Assembly: GCF_014635065.1 (NCBI RefSeq)
Contig: NZ_BMCG01000001.1
Location: 248,001-312,000, forward strand
Length of the DNA stretch: 64,000 nt
From: Oxalicibacterium flavum
GTDB taxonomy: Bacteria; Pseudomonadota; Gammaproteobacteria; Burkholderiales; Burkholderiaceae_D
Direction of reading: 5' to 3'
The notes under the pieces: generated by a model
The model's input: only the letters and a program-made list of their open reading frames with translations
The model's database searches: none
What the model was told of the DNA's origin: nothing
Position numbers and translations under genes: made by a program
In this document: positions 8,434-18,474 of the stretch, one piece after another
How the letters are laid out: each line of letters begins with the position of its first letter
How positions within the stretch are numbered: the stretch's first letter is position 1

Positions 8434-9459
8434 TCATGCGCTTGAAGGCGAATCCATATGATGCTGTGACTGATGCTGCGACTGCCGGCGCCACTTCGCC
8501 TCCATGAACAGATAGGCGATCGTCGCCAGGCCGAGCGGAACGAAGTAGTAAAAGGTCCGATACAGCAACAGCCCGGCCAGCAGTTCGCTGGCCGGCAGGC
8601 GATGCGCGAGCAAGGCAACGAATACCGCCTCGATCACACCCAGACCGGCCGGCACATGCGTGATCACGCCTGCGATCGCGGCCAGCAACAGCACGCTCAG
8701 CACATCGACATAGGCGATCTTCTGCTGCAGCAGCAGCCATACCGTTACCCCCATCAGCAGCCAGTTGGCGCACGACATGAGCAGTTGCAGCAGACCGAAG
8801 CGCAGCGACGGCAGGCTCACTTCATGTCCGCGTAGCGACAGGCTCCTGCCGCCGCGCGCGGCGCACAGCACCAGATAGCCGAGCACCGTGGCAATTAGCG
8901 GAATGCCGAGCAGATGCAGTTGCGCCATATCGATCTTCCAGCTCGGCGGCAAGGCCAGGGGATGAAACCAGAACAAGGCGCCGGCCAGCAGCAGATAACC
9001 CAGCCAGTTGGTCGCCATGCTGGTGGCGACCACGCGCGTGATGGTGCCCGCATCCAGCCCGAGGCGCGAATACAGCCGGTAGCGAAACGCCACCCCGCCG
9101 ACCAGCGATCCCAGATTCAGATTGAAGGCATAGCTGACCATGGTCACCGCGATCACCTGCCGCACGCGCAGCGCATGGCCGACCAGATATCTTCCGAGAA
9201 GATCGAAGCATCCGTACAGCGCATGACTGGCCAGCGCCAGCACGATCGCCGGCCACAACGCCAGAAGCGAACGTTCCTTCAAGGTGCCGAACACCTCCTG
9301 CCAGTCGATGGTGCGCGCATGCGAGACGATCAGCCAGCTGACGCCGACGAAGAAGGCCAGCTTGAGTGCGCGCATGGCCCATGGCCACCATGCCCGCTCC
9401 CGCATGCGCATGCCCTGCCCCTTCTTCAGGGCTGCCGGTGCATGCGCAGATTTCGCCAT
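8434..9459 (-). CDS. YbhN/UPF0104-type (lysylphosphatidylglycerol synthase flippase-like) membrane protein
   Basis: A 341-residue polytopic membrane protein of the family related to the flippase half of MprF and to E. coli YbhN. Conserved segments include YAFNLNLGSLVGGVAFRYRL and ITHVPAGLGVIEAVF. No aminoacyl-transferase domain is attached. Its ATG shares one base with the clsB stop (TGATG), so translation is coupled to cardiolipin synthase. This is also the order of E. coli ybhO-ybhN. A role in phospholipid movement or distribution is inferred from this coupling; the biochemical activity is not settled for the family. Confidence 0.82.
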   Translation of the reverse strand: MAKSAHAPAALKKGQGMRMRERAWWPWAMRALKLAFFVGVSWLIVSHARTIDWQEVFGTLKERSLLALWPAIVLALASHALYGCFDLLGRYLVGHALRVRQVIAVTMVSYAFNLNLGSLVGGVAFRYRLYSRLGLDAGTITRVVATSMATNWLGYLLLAGALFWFHPLALPPSWKIDMAQLHLLGIPLIATVLGYLVLCAARGGRSLSLRGHEVSLPSLRFGLLQLLMSCANWLLMGVTVWLLLQQKIAYVDVLSVLLLAAIAGVITHVPAGLGVIEAVFVALLAHRLPASELLAGLLLYRTFYYFVPLGLATIAYLFMEAKWRRQSQHQSQHHMDSPSSA

Positions 9460-10691
9460 CAGGCTTCCCGCTCCGTCTGCCCGACCGCGGTATCGGCCTG
9501 CATCTGCTGCGCCGCCTGCAACGACGGCGCATGCGCAGGCAGCCAGCCGGCCCACAACGGATAGCGGCGCAGGATGTGGAACACGACAAAGCTGCGCACC
9601 AGCCGCCACCATGTCGGCTCCTTGATGTCCTCGATCGCCACCTGCCGACAGCTTTCGCGCATCAGCCGCTCCAGGCTGCTGTTCAGTTCGGCATTGAATG
9701 ACCGGTCGCGAATCATCACATTTGCCTCGAGGTTGAGGGAAAGGCTCAGTGGATCGAGATTGCTGGAGCCGACCGTGGCCCATTCATCGTCGATCAGCGC
9801 CACCTTGCCATGCAGGGGCCGGTCGCAATATTCATGGATCTTCACGCCCGCGCTCAGCAGATGGTGGTACAGCATGCTGGCTGCATACTGCACGATCGGC
9901 ATGTCCGGATTGCCCTGCAGGATCAGGGAAACATCCACGCCGCGCCGCGCCGCCTTGCGCAGCGACTTGATGAAGGCGTAACCAGGGAAAAAATAGGCGT
10001 TGGCGATCACGATGCGCCGTTGCGCAAGCCGGATCGCCAGCCGGTAGTGACGTTCGATATCGTTGCTGTGATTCTGGTTGTCGCGCCAGACAAAGGCGGC
10101 CACCGCACCGCGCGTCGATTCGCCGGGCAGCGGCGCGGCCCGCCTGCGGAACCAGCGCCGCCGTTCGCGGCGCTTGCCGACGGCAGCCTGTGCAAACTGG
10201 TACATGTGTTCGACCACCGGCCCGTGCACCTCGACCGCATAGTCCTGCTTGGCCTCCGGCCCGAAGTCCGCCAGATGATCGGCCGAGAAATTGATGCCGC
10301 CGATAAAGGCAGTCTCGCCGTCGATCACGATCAGCTTGCGGTGCAGGCGGCGAAACAGATGGATGCGGCGCATGATGCCGGGCGCCGGGTCAAAGACATG
10401 CACGCGCACGCCGGCATCGGTCAGTTGCGCGATGAATTCCGGCGACAGGTCGGGCGAGCCCCAGCCATCGATGGTCATATCGACCTGCACGCCACGGCGC
10501 GCGGCATCGGCCAAAGCCTGCTGCAGATCGCGGCCCACCTTGTCGTCGAACAGGATGAAGGTTTCGAGCAGGATATCCTTGCGCGCGGCAGCGATCGCCT
10601 CATAAACACGAGGGAAGAACGCCTCGCCATTCTCGAGCAGCGCAAAGCGATTGCCATCGACCCACGGTTGTTTCAAGTTCGTCCCTTCCAT
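9459..10691 (-). CDS. clsB: Cardiolipin synthase B (phospholipase D superfamily)
   Basis: A 410-residue phospholipase-D-type enzyme. The two HKD motifs are intact: HRKLIVID at about residues 117-124 and HGKVALID at about 294-301, each followed by the usual G/S-rich stretch (FIGGIN, VGSSNLDPLS). There is no N-terminal membrane anchor, which fits ClsB rather than ClsA. Family role: transfer of a phosphatidyl group between phosphatidylglycerol molecules to give cardiolipin at the inner membrane. ATG 10691 is chosen because the conserved LLENGEAFFPRVYEAI region begins shortly after it. It is followed by a coupled YbhN-like gene. Confidence 0.88.
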   Translation of the reverse strand: MEGTNLKQPWVDGNRFALLENGEAFFPRVYEAIAAARKDILLETFILFDDKVGRDLQQALADAARRGVQVDMTIDGWGSPDLSPEFIAQLTDAGVRVHVFDPAPGIMRRIHLFRRLHRKLIVIDGETAFIGGINFSADHLADFGPEAKQDYAVEVHGPVVEHMYQFAQAAVGKRRERRRWFRRRAAPLPGESTRGAVAAFVWRDNQNHSNDIERHYRLAIRLAQRRIVIANAYFFPGYAFIKSLRKAARRGVDVSLILQGNPDMPIVQYAASMLYHHLLSAGVKIHEYCDRPLHGKVALIDDEWATVGSSNLDPLSLSLNLEANVMIRDRSFNAELNSSLERLMRESCRQVAIEDIKEPTWWRLVRSFVVFHILRRYPLWAGWLPAHAPSLQAAQQMQADTAVGQTEREA

Positions 10692-10930
10692 CTGGAGCGT
10701 CCTGCGCCACAGCGCGCAGAAACCGCTCGCCCACTCTAGCGGGAGCACCGTGCGGAGTATGTGCGATGGGTAACAGTCTGCCGCCCCTGCCTTGCCGCAA
10801 TGCACGATGTTCGTCAACGCACAGAAAAACCATGTTCCCAACATTACCATTCAGCGGTAGAGTCGCACATGGACGGCAACCTTTCGCGTCCGGTCCTCGC
10901 GCATCGCAACTTTCATAAAGGAAAACCGAC

Positions 10931-11551
10931 ATGCCCACAAAAATGAGCGGTGAAAGCGCATCCATGCACGCCATCCATCTGATCGAAGAACAACTGGAGG
11001 TGCTGCCCATCTCGATTGCGGCCATTCTCTACGCAGCCGATGTCGGCAAGATCGAAGCCAGCCTGCTGAGCGATCTGCTGCTGAGAAGAAAGCCCCGCCC
11101 GCCCAAAACGGGCTCCGGCGGCAACATCGTCGCCAAGGAAGCCACGCCGACCGATCCGATCGATTTCCGCGAAGCCAGCCAGCACCTGCGCTCGCATCCG
11201 CGCGAAAAGATGGATTACGTGCGCGTGGTCATCAACAACGCGATCCTGGCAGTCGGCATCTTCATGCGCGAGAACGACATGGCCTCGATGCGCACGCCCG
11301 AAATCCAGTTCCTCGGACATGTCGTCAACGCCATCATCAACAAGGGCCACTTCAAGATCAATGAAGGCTACATTCCGATGGCAACCTTCGACGGCCATGT
11401 GATCGACAGCAGCCTCAACGGCAAGCCGCTGTTCGATACCGAAAAGGACGAAGGCTTCCTCGAATTCGGCGATGCGGTCGCCCTGCTGCAGTGGCTGTCG
11501 CGCTATCTGCGCGGGGAAAAGAAGTTCGTCTCCGGCGGCGATGCCGGCTGA
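10931..11551 (+). CDS. Conserved protein of unknown function, 206 residues
   Basis: I do not recognise a family. The protein has no signal peptide or membrane segment. An N-terminal hydrophobic/acidic helix (HLIEEQLEVLPISIAAILYA) is followed by a Pro/Lys/Gly linker and a folded C-terminal part with FLGHVVNAIINKGHFKINEG and LLQWLSRYLRGEKKF. AAAGG precedes the ATG. It stands alone between clsB, which it diverges from, and regA, with which it shares a bidirectional terminator. Codon use is like that of its neighbours, so it is probably a real resident gene. Confidence 0.7.
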   Translation: MPTKMSGESASMHAIHLIEEQLEVLPISIAAILYAADVGKIEASLLSDLLLRRKPRPPKTGSGGNIVAKEATPTDPIDFREASQHLRSHPREKMDYVRVVINNAILAVGIFMRENDMASMRTPEIQFLGHVVNAIINKGHFKINEGYIPMATFDGHVIDSSLNGKPLFDTEKDEGFLEFGDAVALLQWLSRYLRGEKKFVSGGDAG

Positions 11552-11567
11552 CGTCTCGCTTCGCACG

Positions 11568-11597
11568 AAAAAATGCCGGCATGTGCCGGCATTTTTT
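11568..11597. terminator. Bidirectional rho-independent terminator
   Basis: Perfect 14-base arms (AAAAAATGCCGGCA and its complement) around a TG loop. A GC-rich stem is flanked by A6 on the left and T6 on the right, so it can stop both the rightward unknown gene (ends 11551) and the leftward cyo-regBA transcript (ends 11644). Confidence 0.92.
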
Positions 11598-11643
11598 ATG
11601 CATGCAGGGAAAAGCAAACGTCGCGCATGCGACGAGGCTCCTG

Positions 11644-12189
11644 CTACTTGACCCGCTGCTTTTCGAGCTTGCGCGCCAGCGTGCGGCGATGCATGCCGAG
11701 GCGGCGCGCCGCTTCGGAGATATTGAAATCGGCCTCGACCAGCACCTGATGGATGCGCTCCCATTCGAGCGTCTTGATCGAGGTTGACCGGTTGGTCAGC
11801 TCGATCTCGGTCGCGCCCGCCACGTGGTTGAAGGCAGCTTCGATGTCGTCGGTATTGGACGGCTTGGCCAGATACTGGCAGGCGCCGAGCTTGATCGCCT
11901 CCACCGCCGTCGCCAGGCTGGCGAAACCCGTCAGCACCACGATCAGCATGTCGGGATTATGCTTGTGCAGCATCTGCACGCAGGCCAGTCCCGAGGCATT
12001 GCCCTCGAGCTTGAGGTCAACCACCGCATAGCCGGGATTGTGCTCGCGCAGCAGCACCGCAGCCTCGTCCTGCTGGGTCGCCAACAGCACGTCGTAGCCG
12101 CGCCGCTCGAAGGAGCGCGACAGCGTGCGCGCAAACGCCGTGTCGTCCTCGATAATCAATAGCTGTCTTTCAGCCGACATGTCATTCAT
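11644..12189 (-). CDS. regA: RegA/PrrA/RoxR-family response regulator
   Basis: A 181-residue response regulator. The receiver domain has the acidic pair EDD near 14-16, the phospho-acceptor Asp at about 58 (YAVVDLKLEG), Thr in VLTGFAS and Lys in YLAKPSN. A short linker leads to a Fis-like helix-turn-helix (ISEAARRLGMHRRTLARKLEK) almost identical in style to RegA/ActR/PrrA. The start overlaps the kinase stop by 8 bases. An alternative ATG lies at 12180. Family role: global redox control of respiration, carbon and nitrogen metabolism. Here it most likely controls the terminal oxidase genes it is attached to, among others. Confidence 0.9.
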   Translation of the reverse strand: MNDMSAERQLLIIEDDTAFARTLSRSFERRGYDVLLATQQDEAAVLLREHNPGYAVVDLKLEGNASGLACVQMLHKHNPDMLIVVLTGFASLATAVEAIKLGACQYLAKPSNTDDIEAAFNHVAGATEIELTNRSTSIKTLEWERIHQVLVEADFNISEAARRLGMHRRTLARKLEKQRVK

Positions 12190-13525
12190 CCTCTTCCAGA
12201 CTGATCGATGCCAATGGCAGCGTCACCTCGACCAATGCTCCGCCTTGCTCGCGGTTGCGGGCACTGATCGCGCCACCGAGCTTGCGCGCCACGTTGACGA
12301 CCAGGAACAGTCCCAATCCTCTGCCGTGACGCCCCTTGGTTGACTGATACGGCTTGCCGAGCTGCGTCAGCATCGCGGGCGGAAAGCCGGGGCCCTCGTC
12401 GGCGATCTGCAAATGCAGGATATCGCCTTCGCGCGCCACTTCGAACGTGACCTTGTGCGGCGATGCCTCGGCGGCGTTATCCAGCACATTGCAGATCATC
12501 TGCTTGAGCACCGAATCGAAGGCAACCGGAATGTCCTGTTCGATCAGGTTACGGTAATCGAAGTGATCGACACTGCGGCTGTCGCGCCACTCCGCCACCA
12601 GTTCGTCGAGAAAGGTGCGCAGCGTGGTCTTGACCGACGATTCGCCGCGCGCCTCGCCGGCCGACAGCAGAATGCTGCTGACGATGCCCTTGCAGCGCAG
12701 GATCTGCGTTTCCATCTCGGCGATCTCGGCCTGCAGGTCCTTGCTCTGGAATTCCGGCATGCGGCGCCAGTCGCCGAGAATCACCGACAGCGTCGCCAGC
12801 GGCGTACCGAGCTCGTGCGCTGCGCCCGATGCCAGCAGCCCCATGCGCACGATGTGTTCCTCCTCGATGGCGCGGTTGCGCAGCTCGGCCAGTTCGGCAT
12901 CGCCGGCGCGCAGGTTGGCGTTGATGCGGATGATGAAGAACGCCAGCAGCGCGGCATTGAGCACGAAGCAGATCAGGATACCCTGCACATAGAGGCTGAA
13001 GAACAGCGATTCGTTGTCGCGCGGCAGCACCAGCGGATGCGAAAACGCCGACAGTCCGACCAGGCAGGTGCTGGTAATGCCGACGATCATCCAGGTTGAC
13101 CACGCCTCCAGCAGCAATGCGCTCAGGATGATCTGCAGCAGATAGAGAAAGACGAAGGGATTGGTGGTGCCGCCGCTCAGGTACAACTGGGCCGTCAGGA
13201 TCGCGACATCGACCAGCATCGCGAGAAACAGCTCCTTGTTGGAAACCATGGGCCGTTCGTGCCAGCGCAGATGGCTGGCGATGTTGAATGCCACCAGGCA
13301 CACCAGCACTTCCAGCATCAGGCGCACCGGCAACTCGATGCCGAACACCACGGTGACCACGAAGATGGTCGAGAGCTGGCCGATCACCGCGATCCAGCGC
13401 AACTGGATCAGTTGCTGCATGTTCTTGTGGCCGCTCAGGTGACCACTTATATTGCCGCCGGACAGCCCGACCCATCGTTTCCTCGCGTCAGATACGTTCG
13501 TTACGGATTCGATTTTTCCTGACAT
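12182..13525 (-). CDS. regB: RegB/PrrB-family redox-sensing histidine kinase
   Basis: A 447-residue membrane kinase with six hydrophobic N-terminal segments. It keeps the family's ubiquinone-binding heptapeptide GGTTNPF at about 118-124, the H-box ASGAAHELGTPLATLS with His about 237, and a redox-active-type Cys at about 278 (QILRCKG). The catalytic N, G1 and G2 boxes follow (VLDNAAEASP, DEGPGFP, GRGLGLFLV). Established for RegB: quinone redox state and a cysteine disulfide tune autophosphorylation. It lies 32 bases after a SURF1 gene in the cyo operon, so sensor and oxidase are co-transcribed. Confidence 0.9.
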   Translation of the reverse strand: MSGKIESVTNVSDARKRWVGLSGGNISGHLSGHKNMQQLIQLRWIAVIGQLSTIFVVTVVFGIELPVRLMLEVLVCLVAFNIASHLRWHERPMVSNKELFLAMLVDVAILTAQLYLSGGTTNPFVFLYLLQIILSALLLEAWSTWMIVGITSTCLVGLSAFSHPLVLPRDNESLFFSLYVQGILICFVLNAALLAFFIIRINANLRAGDAELAELRNRAIEEEHIVRMGLLASGAAHELGTPLATLSVILGDWRRMPEFQSKDLQAEIAEMETQILRCKGIVSSILLSAGEARGESSVKTTLRTFLDELVAEWRDSRSVDHFDYRNLIEQDIPVAFDSVLKQMICNVLDNAAEASPHKVTFEVAREGDILHLQIADEGPGFPPAMLTQLGKPYQSTKGRHGRGLGLFLVVNVARKLGGAISARNREQGGALVEVTLPLASISLEEDE

Positions 13526-13557
13526 GCCGGTTTCCGGATCGTTTCATCGCCCATCGT

Positions 13558-14397
13558 TCACCTCGGTGACGGGGTCGGCCGTCCGGCCTTCCCGCTCCGG
13601 CCACGCAGCATCCATGCCGCAGCCGCCACCACCATCAAGGCAAGAGCATACCAAGTCAGCGCATAGACGAGGTGATTATTGTGAAACGCGATCACGGTCA
13701 GGCCGCCGACCGGCGGCTCCGCATCCTGCAGCAAGGGATCGGCAGGCACCGGCGTTGCGGCCGCCGCATCGACAAAGTAAGGCGCCACACGGGTCAACCC
13801 GCGCGCCTGTGCGATCGCCGCAATGTCGCGCGAATGCCAGCGATCGGCAGCCGGATCGTTTTCCCGCAGGAAGCCGCCGCCAGGTTCACTGATACGCAGC
13901 AGGCCATCGATGGCAAGCGGTTCCGACAATACCGGCCCGGCTTCCTTGTCCGCCAGCGCCTCGCGCAGCCGCGCAGCCGTTTGCGCCGTCACGAAACCGC
14001 GATTGACGAATACATTGTTGCCGTCCTCGTCGCGTACCGGCGTCAGCAGCCAAAAACCCGCCCCCAGCTCGGTGGTCGCCTGTGTCAGGACCGAGGCGCG
14101 ATAATCGAGCCGACCGCGCACGGTGACGTGCCGATACTCGTCCGACGCGGCCGTCACCTGCGGCCAGCGGTCCGACCCCGGCGCCTGAACCGGCGCCGCG
14201 TGCACACGCTGTTCGACGCGCTCGATCAGCGCCAGCTTCCATTGCAGCCGATAGACCTGCCAGGTGCCCAGCGCCAGGAAACCGGTCGTCAGGACCGCTG
14301 CCAGCACCAGCAGCACGACGCGTGCCGAGCGCGAACGTAAAAGCGGCTCGGCTTCTTTCGAAACCGAGCCGCCTTGCAGGCCGTGCCTGTCCGTCAT
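13558..14397 (-). CDS. SURF1-family oxidase assembly protein
   Basis: A 279-residue protein with the SURF1 layout: one membrane segment near residues 25-45 ending LALGTWQVYRLQWK, a periplasmic domain with FVNRGFV, and a second membrane segment near the C-terminus (LVYALTWYALALMVVAAAAW). SURF1 proteins help insert heme into heme-copper oxidase subunit I. The start overlaps the cyoD stop by 4 bases (ATGA), so it belongs to the quinol oxidase operon. SURF1 is better known with aa3 cytochrome c oxidases, so here it presumably serves CyoB. Confidence 0.85.
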   Translation of the reverse strand: MTDRHGLQGGSVSKEAEPLLRSRSARVVLLVLAAVLTTGFLALGTWQVYRLQWKLALIERVEQRVHAAPVQAPGSDRWPQVTAASDEYRHVTVRGRLDYRASVLTQATTELGAGFWLLTPVRDEDGNNVFVNRGFVTAQTAARLREALADKEAGPVLSEPLAIDGLLRISEPGGGFLRENDPAADRWHSRDIAAIAQARGLTRVAPYFVDAAAATPVPADPLLQDAEPPVGGLTVIAFHNNHLVYALTWYALALMVVAAAAWMLRGRSGKAGRPTPSPR

Positions 14398-14822
14398 GGC
14401 TGGTTGCCGTGACCCACATGCGGCGCGCCGGCCGGCAGTTGGTTATGCGGCGCGTCGTGCATCATGCCGGGCATCATGTTGTGGTTCAGGTGGTACATGA
14501 CCCAGATCGAACCCGCCAGCATGATGACCACGATCAGGACCGTGAAGATCAGCGCCAGCATGCTCCAGCCGCCTTCGACCTTGCTGTTCATGTGCAGGAA
14601 ATAGATCATGTGGACCACGATCTGCACGGCGGCAAAGCCGAGGATGACGAAGGCCGTGGTGTTCGAATTCTCGAACACGTTGCCCATGACCAGCCAGAAC
14701 GGAATTGCCGTCAGGATGACCGAGAGAACGAAGCCGACGACGTAACCCTTGGTGCTGGCGTGATAGCCATCGTCGTGGTCGTGATGACCGTGGTCGCCGT
14801 GTGCGTGTGTGTGATCGCTCAT
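14394..14822 (-). CDS. cyoD: Cytochrome bo quinol oxidase subunit IV
   Basis: A small 142-residue membrane subunit with three hydrophobic helices and the family's KGYVVGFVLSVILTAIPFWL and VHMIYFLHM segments. Both termini are unusually His-rich (HTHAHGDHGHHDHDD at the start, Met/His-rich at the end), which might bind metal. ATG 14822 overlaps the cyoC stop by 4 bases. Family role: assembly and stability of the bo-type oxidase in the inner membrane. Confidence 0.9.
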   Translation of the reverse strand: MSDHTHAHGDHGHHDHDDGYHASTKGYVVGFVLSVILTAIPFWLVMGNVFENSNTTAFVILGFAAVQIVVHMIYFLHMNSKVEGGWSMLALIFTVLIVVIMLAGSIWVMYHLNHNMMPGMMHDAPHNQLPAGAPHVGHGNQP

Positions 14823-15457
14823 GGCAGAACTCCCATCAGATAAACAAAGGTGAAAACACCGATCCAGACCACGTCCAGGAAGTGCCAGAACATCGACAGG
14901 CACATCAGGCGACGACGGTTTTCAGGAATCAGGCCATGCTTGTTCAGTTGAACCAGCAGCGTGATCAGCCAGATGATGCCGAAGGTCACGTGCAGACCGT
15001 GGGTGCCGACCAGCGTGAAGAACGCCGACAGGAACGCACTGGTTTGCGGCGTGGCGCCCATGTGCCACAGGTGATAGAACTCGTACAGTTCGACCGCCAG
15101 GAACGCCGCGCCGAACAGGCCGGTGATGGCGAGCCAGAGCTGGGTCTTCCTCAGGTCCTTGTTCTGCATGGCGATCATGGCCATGCCGTAGGTGATCGAC
15201 GACAGCAGCAGGAAGGCCGTGTTGATGGCCACCAGATTCAGGTCGAACAGTTCGGCACCCGTCGGACCGCCTGCATAGTTGCGACCGACCACCGCATACA
15301 CTGCGAACAGCGAGGCGAAGATCAGGCAGTCGCTCATCAGGTAGATCCAGAAGCCCAGCAGCGTGCTGTGCTCCGGATGATGCTCGTGCACGTAGTAACG
15401 TGCTTCGTCAGCGGCGCCGCTCAGGGCGCCATGCGAGGTTGCGGTAATGTCAGACAT
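14819..15457 (-). CDS. cyoC: Cytochrome bo quinol oxidase subunit III
   Basis: A 212-residue membrane protein with five hydrophobic helices. Typical segments are [19 protein letters not shown], the Glu-bearing [12 protein letters not shown] and [14 protein letters not shown], then [17 protein letters not shown] at the end. The length matches CyoC. It overlaps cyoB by 8 bases and cyoD by 4, so translation is coupled along the operon. It stabilises the catalytic subunit I. Confidence 0.93.
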   Translation of the reverse strand: MSDITATSHGALSGAADEARYYVHEHHPEHSTLLGFWIYLMSDCLIFASLFAVYAVVGRNYAGGPTGAELFDLNLVAINTAFLLLSSITYGMAMIAMQNKDLRKTQLWLAITGLFGAAFLAVELYEFYHLWHMGATPQTSAFLSAFFTLVGTHGLHVTFGIIWLITLLVQLNKHGLIPENRRRLMCLSMFWHFLDVVWIGVFTFVYLMGVLP

Positions 15458-17447
15458 GGCTTTCCAGCAAACGTGTACGTGCTTCTTCGGTGCGGGCTAC
15501 TTCTTCCGCAGGGATGTAGAAATCACGCTTGTAATTGAAGGTATGGATGATCGAGGCAACGATGACGGCAGCGAACGTGACGCCCGCCAGCAGCCACATC
15601 TGCCAGACCAGGAAGAAGCCCAGGGCACCGCACATGGCCGAAATGATGAAACCGGCCGCCGTGTTCTTCGGCATGTGGATCGGCGTGAAACCGCCCGCAG
15701 GACGCTGGTAGCCGTTGGCCTTCATGTCGGCCCAGGTATCGGTACCATAGACGCGCGGCGTGAATGCGAAGTTGTAGTCAGGCGGCGGCGACGAGGTCGA
15801 CCATTCCAGCGTGCGGCCATTCCACGGATCGCCGGTGACGTCACGCAGCTTGTCGCGCTTGAGGAAGCTGACGCCGAACTGGATCAGCATCGAACCGATA
15901 CCCAGCGCGATCAGGAACGCGCCGAAGGCAGCGATCTGGAACCAGATCTGCAGCGACGGATCGTCGAAGTGGCTCATGCGGCGGGTCACGCCCATCAGGC
16001 CCAGCACGTACAGCGGCATGAAGGCGAAGTAGAAGCCGGTGACCCAGAACCAGAACGAGCACTTGCCCCAGAACGGATCGAGCTTGAAGCCGAACGCCTT
16101 CGGGAACCAGTAGTAGATACCCGCGAACAGGCCGAACAGCACGCCGCCGATGATCACGTTGTGGAAGTGGGCGATCAGGAACAGCGAGTTGTGCAGCACG
16201 AAGTCGGCCGGCGGAACCGCCAGCAGCACGCCGGTCATGCCGCCGATCACGAAGGTCACCATGAAGGCGATGGTCCACATCATCGGCAGTTCGAACGAGA
16301 TGCGGCCGCGATACATCGTGAACAGCCAGTTGAAGATCTTGGCGCCGGTCGGGATCGAGATGATCATCGTCGTGATGCCGAAGAACGAGTTCACGCTCGC
16401 ACCCGAACCCATCGTGAAGAAGTGGTGCAGCCACACCAGGTACGACAGGATGGTGATGACGACCGTCGCATACACCATCGAGGTGTAGCCGAACAGGCGC
16501 TTGCCGCAGTAGGTCGAGACCACTTCCGAGAAGATGCCGAAGCACGGCAGGATCAGGATGTAGACCTCCGGGTGACCCCAGATCCAGATCAGGTTGACGT
16601 ACATCATGGCGTTGCCGCCGAGGTCGTTCGTGAAGAAGTTGGTGCCGACGAAACGATCCAGCGCCAGCAGCGTGATGACCGCAGTCAGGATCGGGAACGA
16701 AGCGACGATCAGCACGTTGGTGCACAGCGAGGTCCAGGTGAAGACAGGCATCTTCATCATGGTCATGCCGGGCGCGCGCATCTTGACGATGGTGGCGATC
16801 AGGTTGATGCCGGACAGCGTGGTGCCGACACCGGCCACCTGCAATGCCCAGATGTAGTAGTCGACCCCGACGTCCGGACTCGCGAGCATGCCCGACAGCG
16901 GCGGATACGCGAGCCAGCCGGTCTTGGCGAATTCACCGACGAACAGCGACACCATGATCAGGACGGCACCGAAGGTCGTCATCCAGAAGCTGAAGTTGTT
17001 CAGGAACGGAAAGGCCACGTCGCGCGCGCCGATCTGCAGCGGCACCACGTAGTTCATGAAGCCCGTCACCAGCGGCATCGCCACGAAGAAGATCATGATC
17101 ACGCCGTGGGCGGTGAAGATCTGGTCGTAGTGGTGCGCGTTCAGGTAGCCGAGGTTGTCGCCGAAGGCGATCGCCTGCTGGATACGCATCATGATGGCGT
17201 CGGCAAAGCCGCGCAGCAGCATGATCAGACCGAGGATCATGTACATGATGCCGATCTTCTTGTGGTCGATACTGGTAATCCAGTTGCGCCACAGCGGACC
17301 CCAAAGACGGAAATAGGACAATGCGCCGACCAGTGCGAGGCCGCCGAGGACGACCGCGCAGAAGGTGACGATGAGAATCGGCTCGTGGGTCGGGATGGCA
17401 TCCCAACCCAGACGGCCAAAAATCAGGTGGTTAGTATGCTCTTGCAT
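15450..17447 (-). CDS. cyoB: Cytochrome bo quinol oxidase subunit I
   Basis: A 665-residue heme-copper oxidase catalytic subunit with about fifteen membrane helices, the length expected of CyoB. Active-site features are present: [11 protein letters not shown] with the CuB His and cross-linked Tyr, LHHFFT with two CuB histidines, and the HFHNVIIGG region with the heme-ligating histidines. It oxidises ubiquinol, reduces oxygen to water and pumps protons. Its start overlaps the cyoA stop by 17 bases. Heme O synthase (cyoE) is not in the operon and must be encoded elsewhere. Confidence 0.96.
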   Translation of the reverse strand: MQEHTNHLIFGRLGWDAIPTHEPILIVTFCAVVLGGLALVGALSYFRLWGPLWRNWITSIDHKKIGIMYMILGLIMLLRGFADAIMMRIQQAIAFGDNLGYLNAHHYDQIFTAHGVIMIFFVAMPLVTGFMNYVVPLQIGARDVAFPFLNNFSFWMTTFGAVLIMVSLFVGEFAKTGWLAYPPLSGMLASPDVGVDYYIWALQVAGVGTTLSGINLIATIVKMRAPGMTMMKMPVFTWTSLCTNVLIVASFPILTAVITLLALDRFVGTNFFTNDLGGNAMMYVNLIWIWGHPEVYILILPCFGIFSEVVSTYCGKRLFGYTSMVYATVVITILSYLVWLHHFFTMGSGASVNSFFGITTMIISIPTGAKIFNWLFTMYRGRISFELPMMWTIAFMVTFVIGGMTGVLLAVPPADFVLHNSLFLIAHFHNVIIGGVLFGLFAGIYYWFPKAFGFKLDPFWGKCSFWFWVTGFYFAFMPLYVLGLMGVTRRMSHFDDPSLQIWFQIAAFGAFLIALGIGSMLIQFGVSFLKRDKLRDVTGDPWNGRTLEWSTSSPPPDYNFAFTPRVYGTDTWADMKANGYQRPAGGFTPIHMPKNTAAGFIISAMCGALGFFLVWQMWLLAGVTFAAVIVASIIHTFNYKRDFYIPAEEVARTEEARTRLLESHV

Positions 17448-18474
17448 CTTCGTTCTTCATCAAATTGGGAGTGGAACTGCACACTTCGTCGTTGATCAGT
17501 GCCAGACGAGCCGCAGCTTCGTTCTTGGACATGTTCATGACGGCGGCATCGATACGGATACGATTGGCATCGGCGACCATCATGTCCTTCATGCAGACGG
17601 TGCCCGGCACGACGCAACGGTTGACGATGGCTTCGAACAGTTCCGGATCGAGCTTGCCATAACGACGGACCGGCTCGCGTTCGCTCGGCTTTTCGAGCTC
17701 CACGTAGCTGGTGCGGTCGAGCGAATCGGCGTTGTCGCGCGTCGACTTGACCCAGGCCTCGAATTCCTCGTCGCTGACGGCGTGATACTTGAAGCGCATG
17801 TGCGAGAAGCCGGCGCCGCTGTAGTTGGCCGAGAAGCCGTCGAACACGCCCTGCTTGTTGATGACCGCGTTGAGCTGGGTTTCCATGCCCGCCATGGTGT
17901 AGATCTGGCCGGCCAGCGCAGGAATGTAGAACGAGTTCATCACGTTCGACGAGGTCAGCTTGAAGCGGATCGGCGTGTCGACCGGCGTCACCAGTTCGTT
18001 GACGGTGGCGATGCCCTGCTCCGGATAGATGAACAGCCATTTCCAGTCGAGCGAGACGACCTGCACCGTCATCGGCTGGTGATCGGCTGCCAGCGGACGC
18101 TCGGCATCGATGCGTTCCAGCGGACGGTACGGATCGAGCTTGTGGGTGCTGACCCAGGTGATCACGCCCAGCACGATGATGATCAGCAGCGGTGCGCCCC
18201 AGATCAGCAATTCGAGCTTGGTCGAGTGATCCCAGTCCGGCTCGTAGCGCGCTTCGGTATTACCCTTGCGATAGCGCCATGCGAAGACGAATGTCAGTAT
18301 GATGACAGGGACGATGATGAGCAACATCAGCAGCGTCGAGATGACGATGAGGTTGCCCTGCTGGGCTGCAATGTCGCCGGCCGGATTGAGGACCAGCAGG
18401 TCGCATCCGGTGAGCAGTACGAGCGGCAGCAGCCACAAACCGCGACGTGTTGTTAAATGAGTCATTCCGTACAT
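17431..18474 (-). CDS. cyoA: Cytochrome bo quinol oxidase subunit II (lipoprotein)
   Basis: A 347-residue subunit II. A lipoprotein signal ends at the lipobox LLTGC, followed by two membrane helices and a periplasmic cupredoxin domain ([20 protein letters not shown]). The cysteines that would bind CuA in cytochrome c oxidases are absent, which supports a quinol oxidase. ATGs at 18474 and 18465 are both possible and neither has a strong ribosome site. First gene of cyoABCD-SURF1-regB-regA. A 170-odd base gap separates it from the divergent MFS gene and must hold its promoter. Confidence 0.93.
   Translation of the reverse strand: MYGMTHLTTRRGLWLLPLVLLTGCDLLVLNPAGDIAAQQGNLIVISTLLMLLIIVPVIILTFVFAWRYRKGNTEARYEPDWDHSTKLELLIWGAPLLIIIVLGVITWVSTHKLDPYRPLERIDAERPLAADHQPMTVQVVSLDWKWLFIYPEQGIATVNELVTPVDTPIRFKLTSSNVMNSFYIPALAGQIYTMAGMETQLNAVINKQGVFDGFSANYSGAGFSHMRFKYHAVSDEEFEAWVKSTRDNADSLDRTSYVELEKPSEREPVRRYGKLDPELFEAIVNRCVVPGTVCMKDMMVADANRIRIDAAVMNMSKNEAAARLALINDEVCSSTPNLMKNEDARAY

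Noticed and set aside
15447-17495. Very long open frame antisense to cyoB
   Set aside because: The translated product is Asp/Arg/His-rich without any fold; it is a by-product of GC-rich codon bias opposite a real gene.
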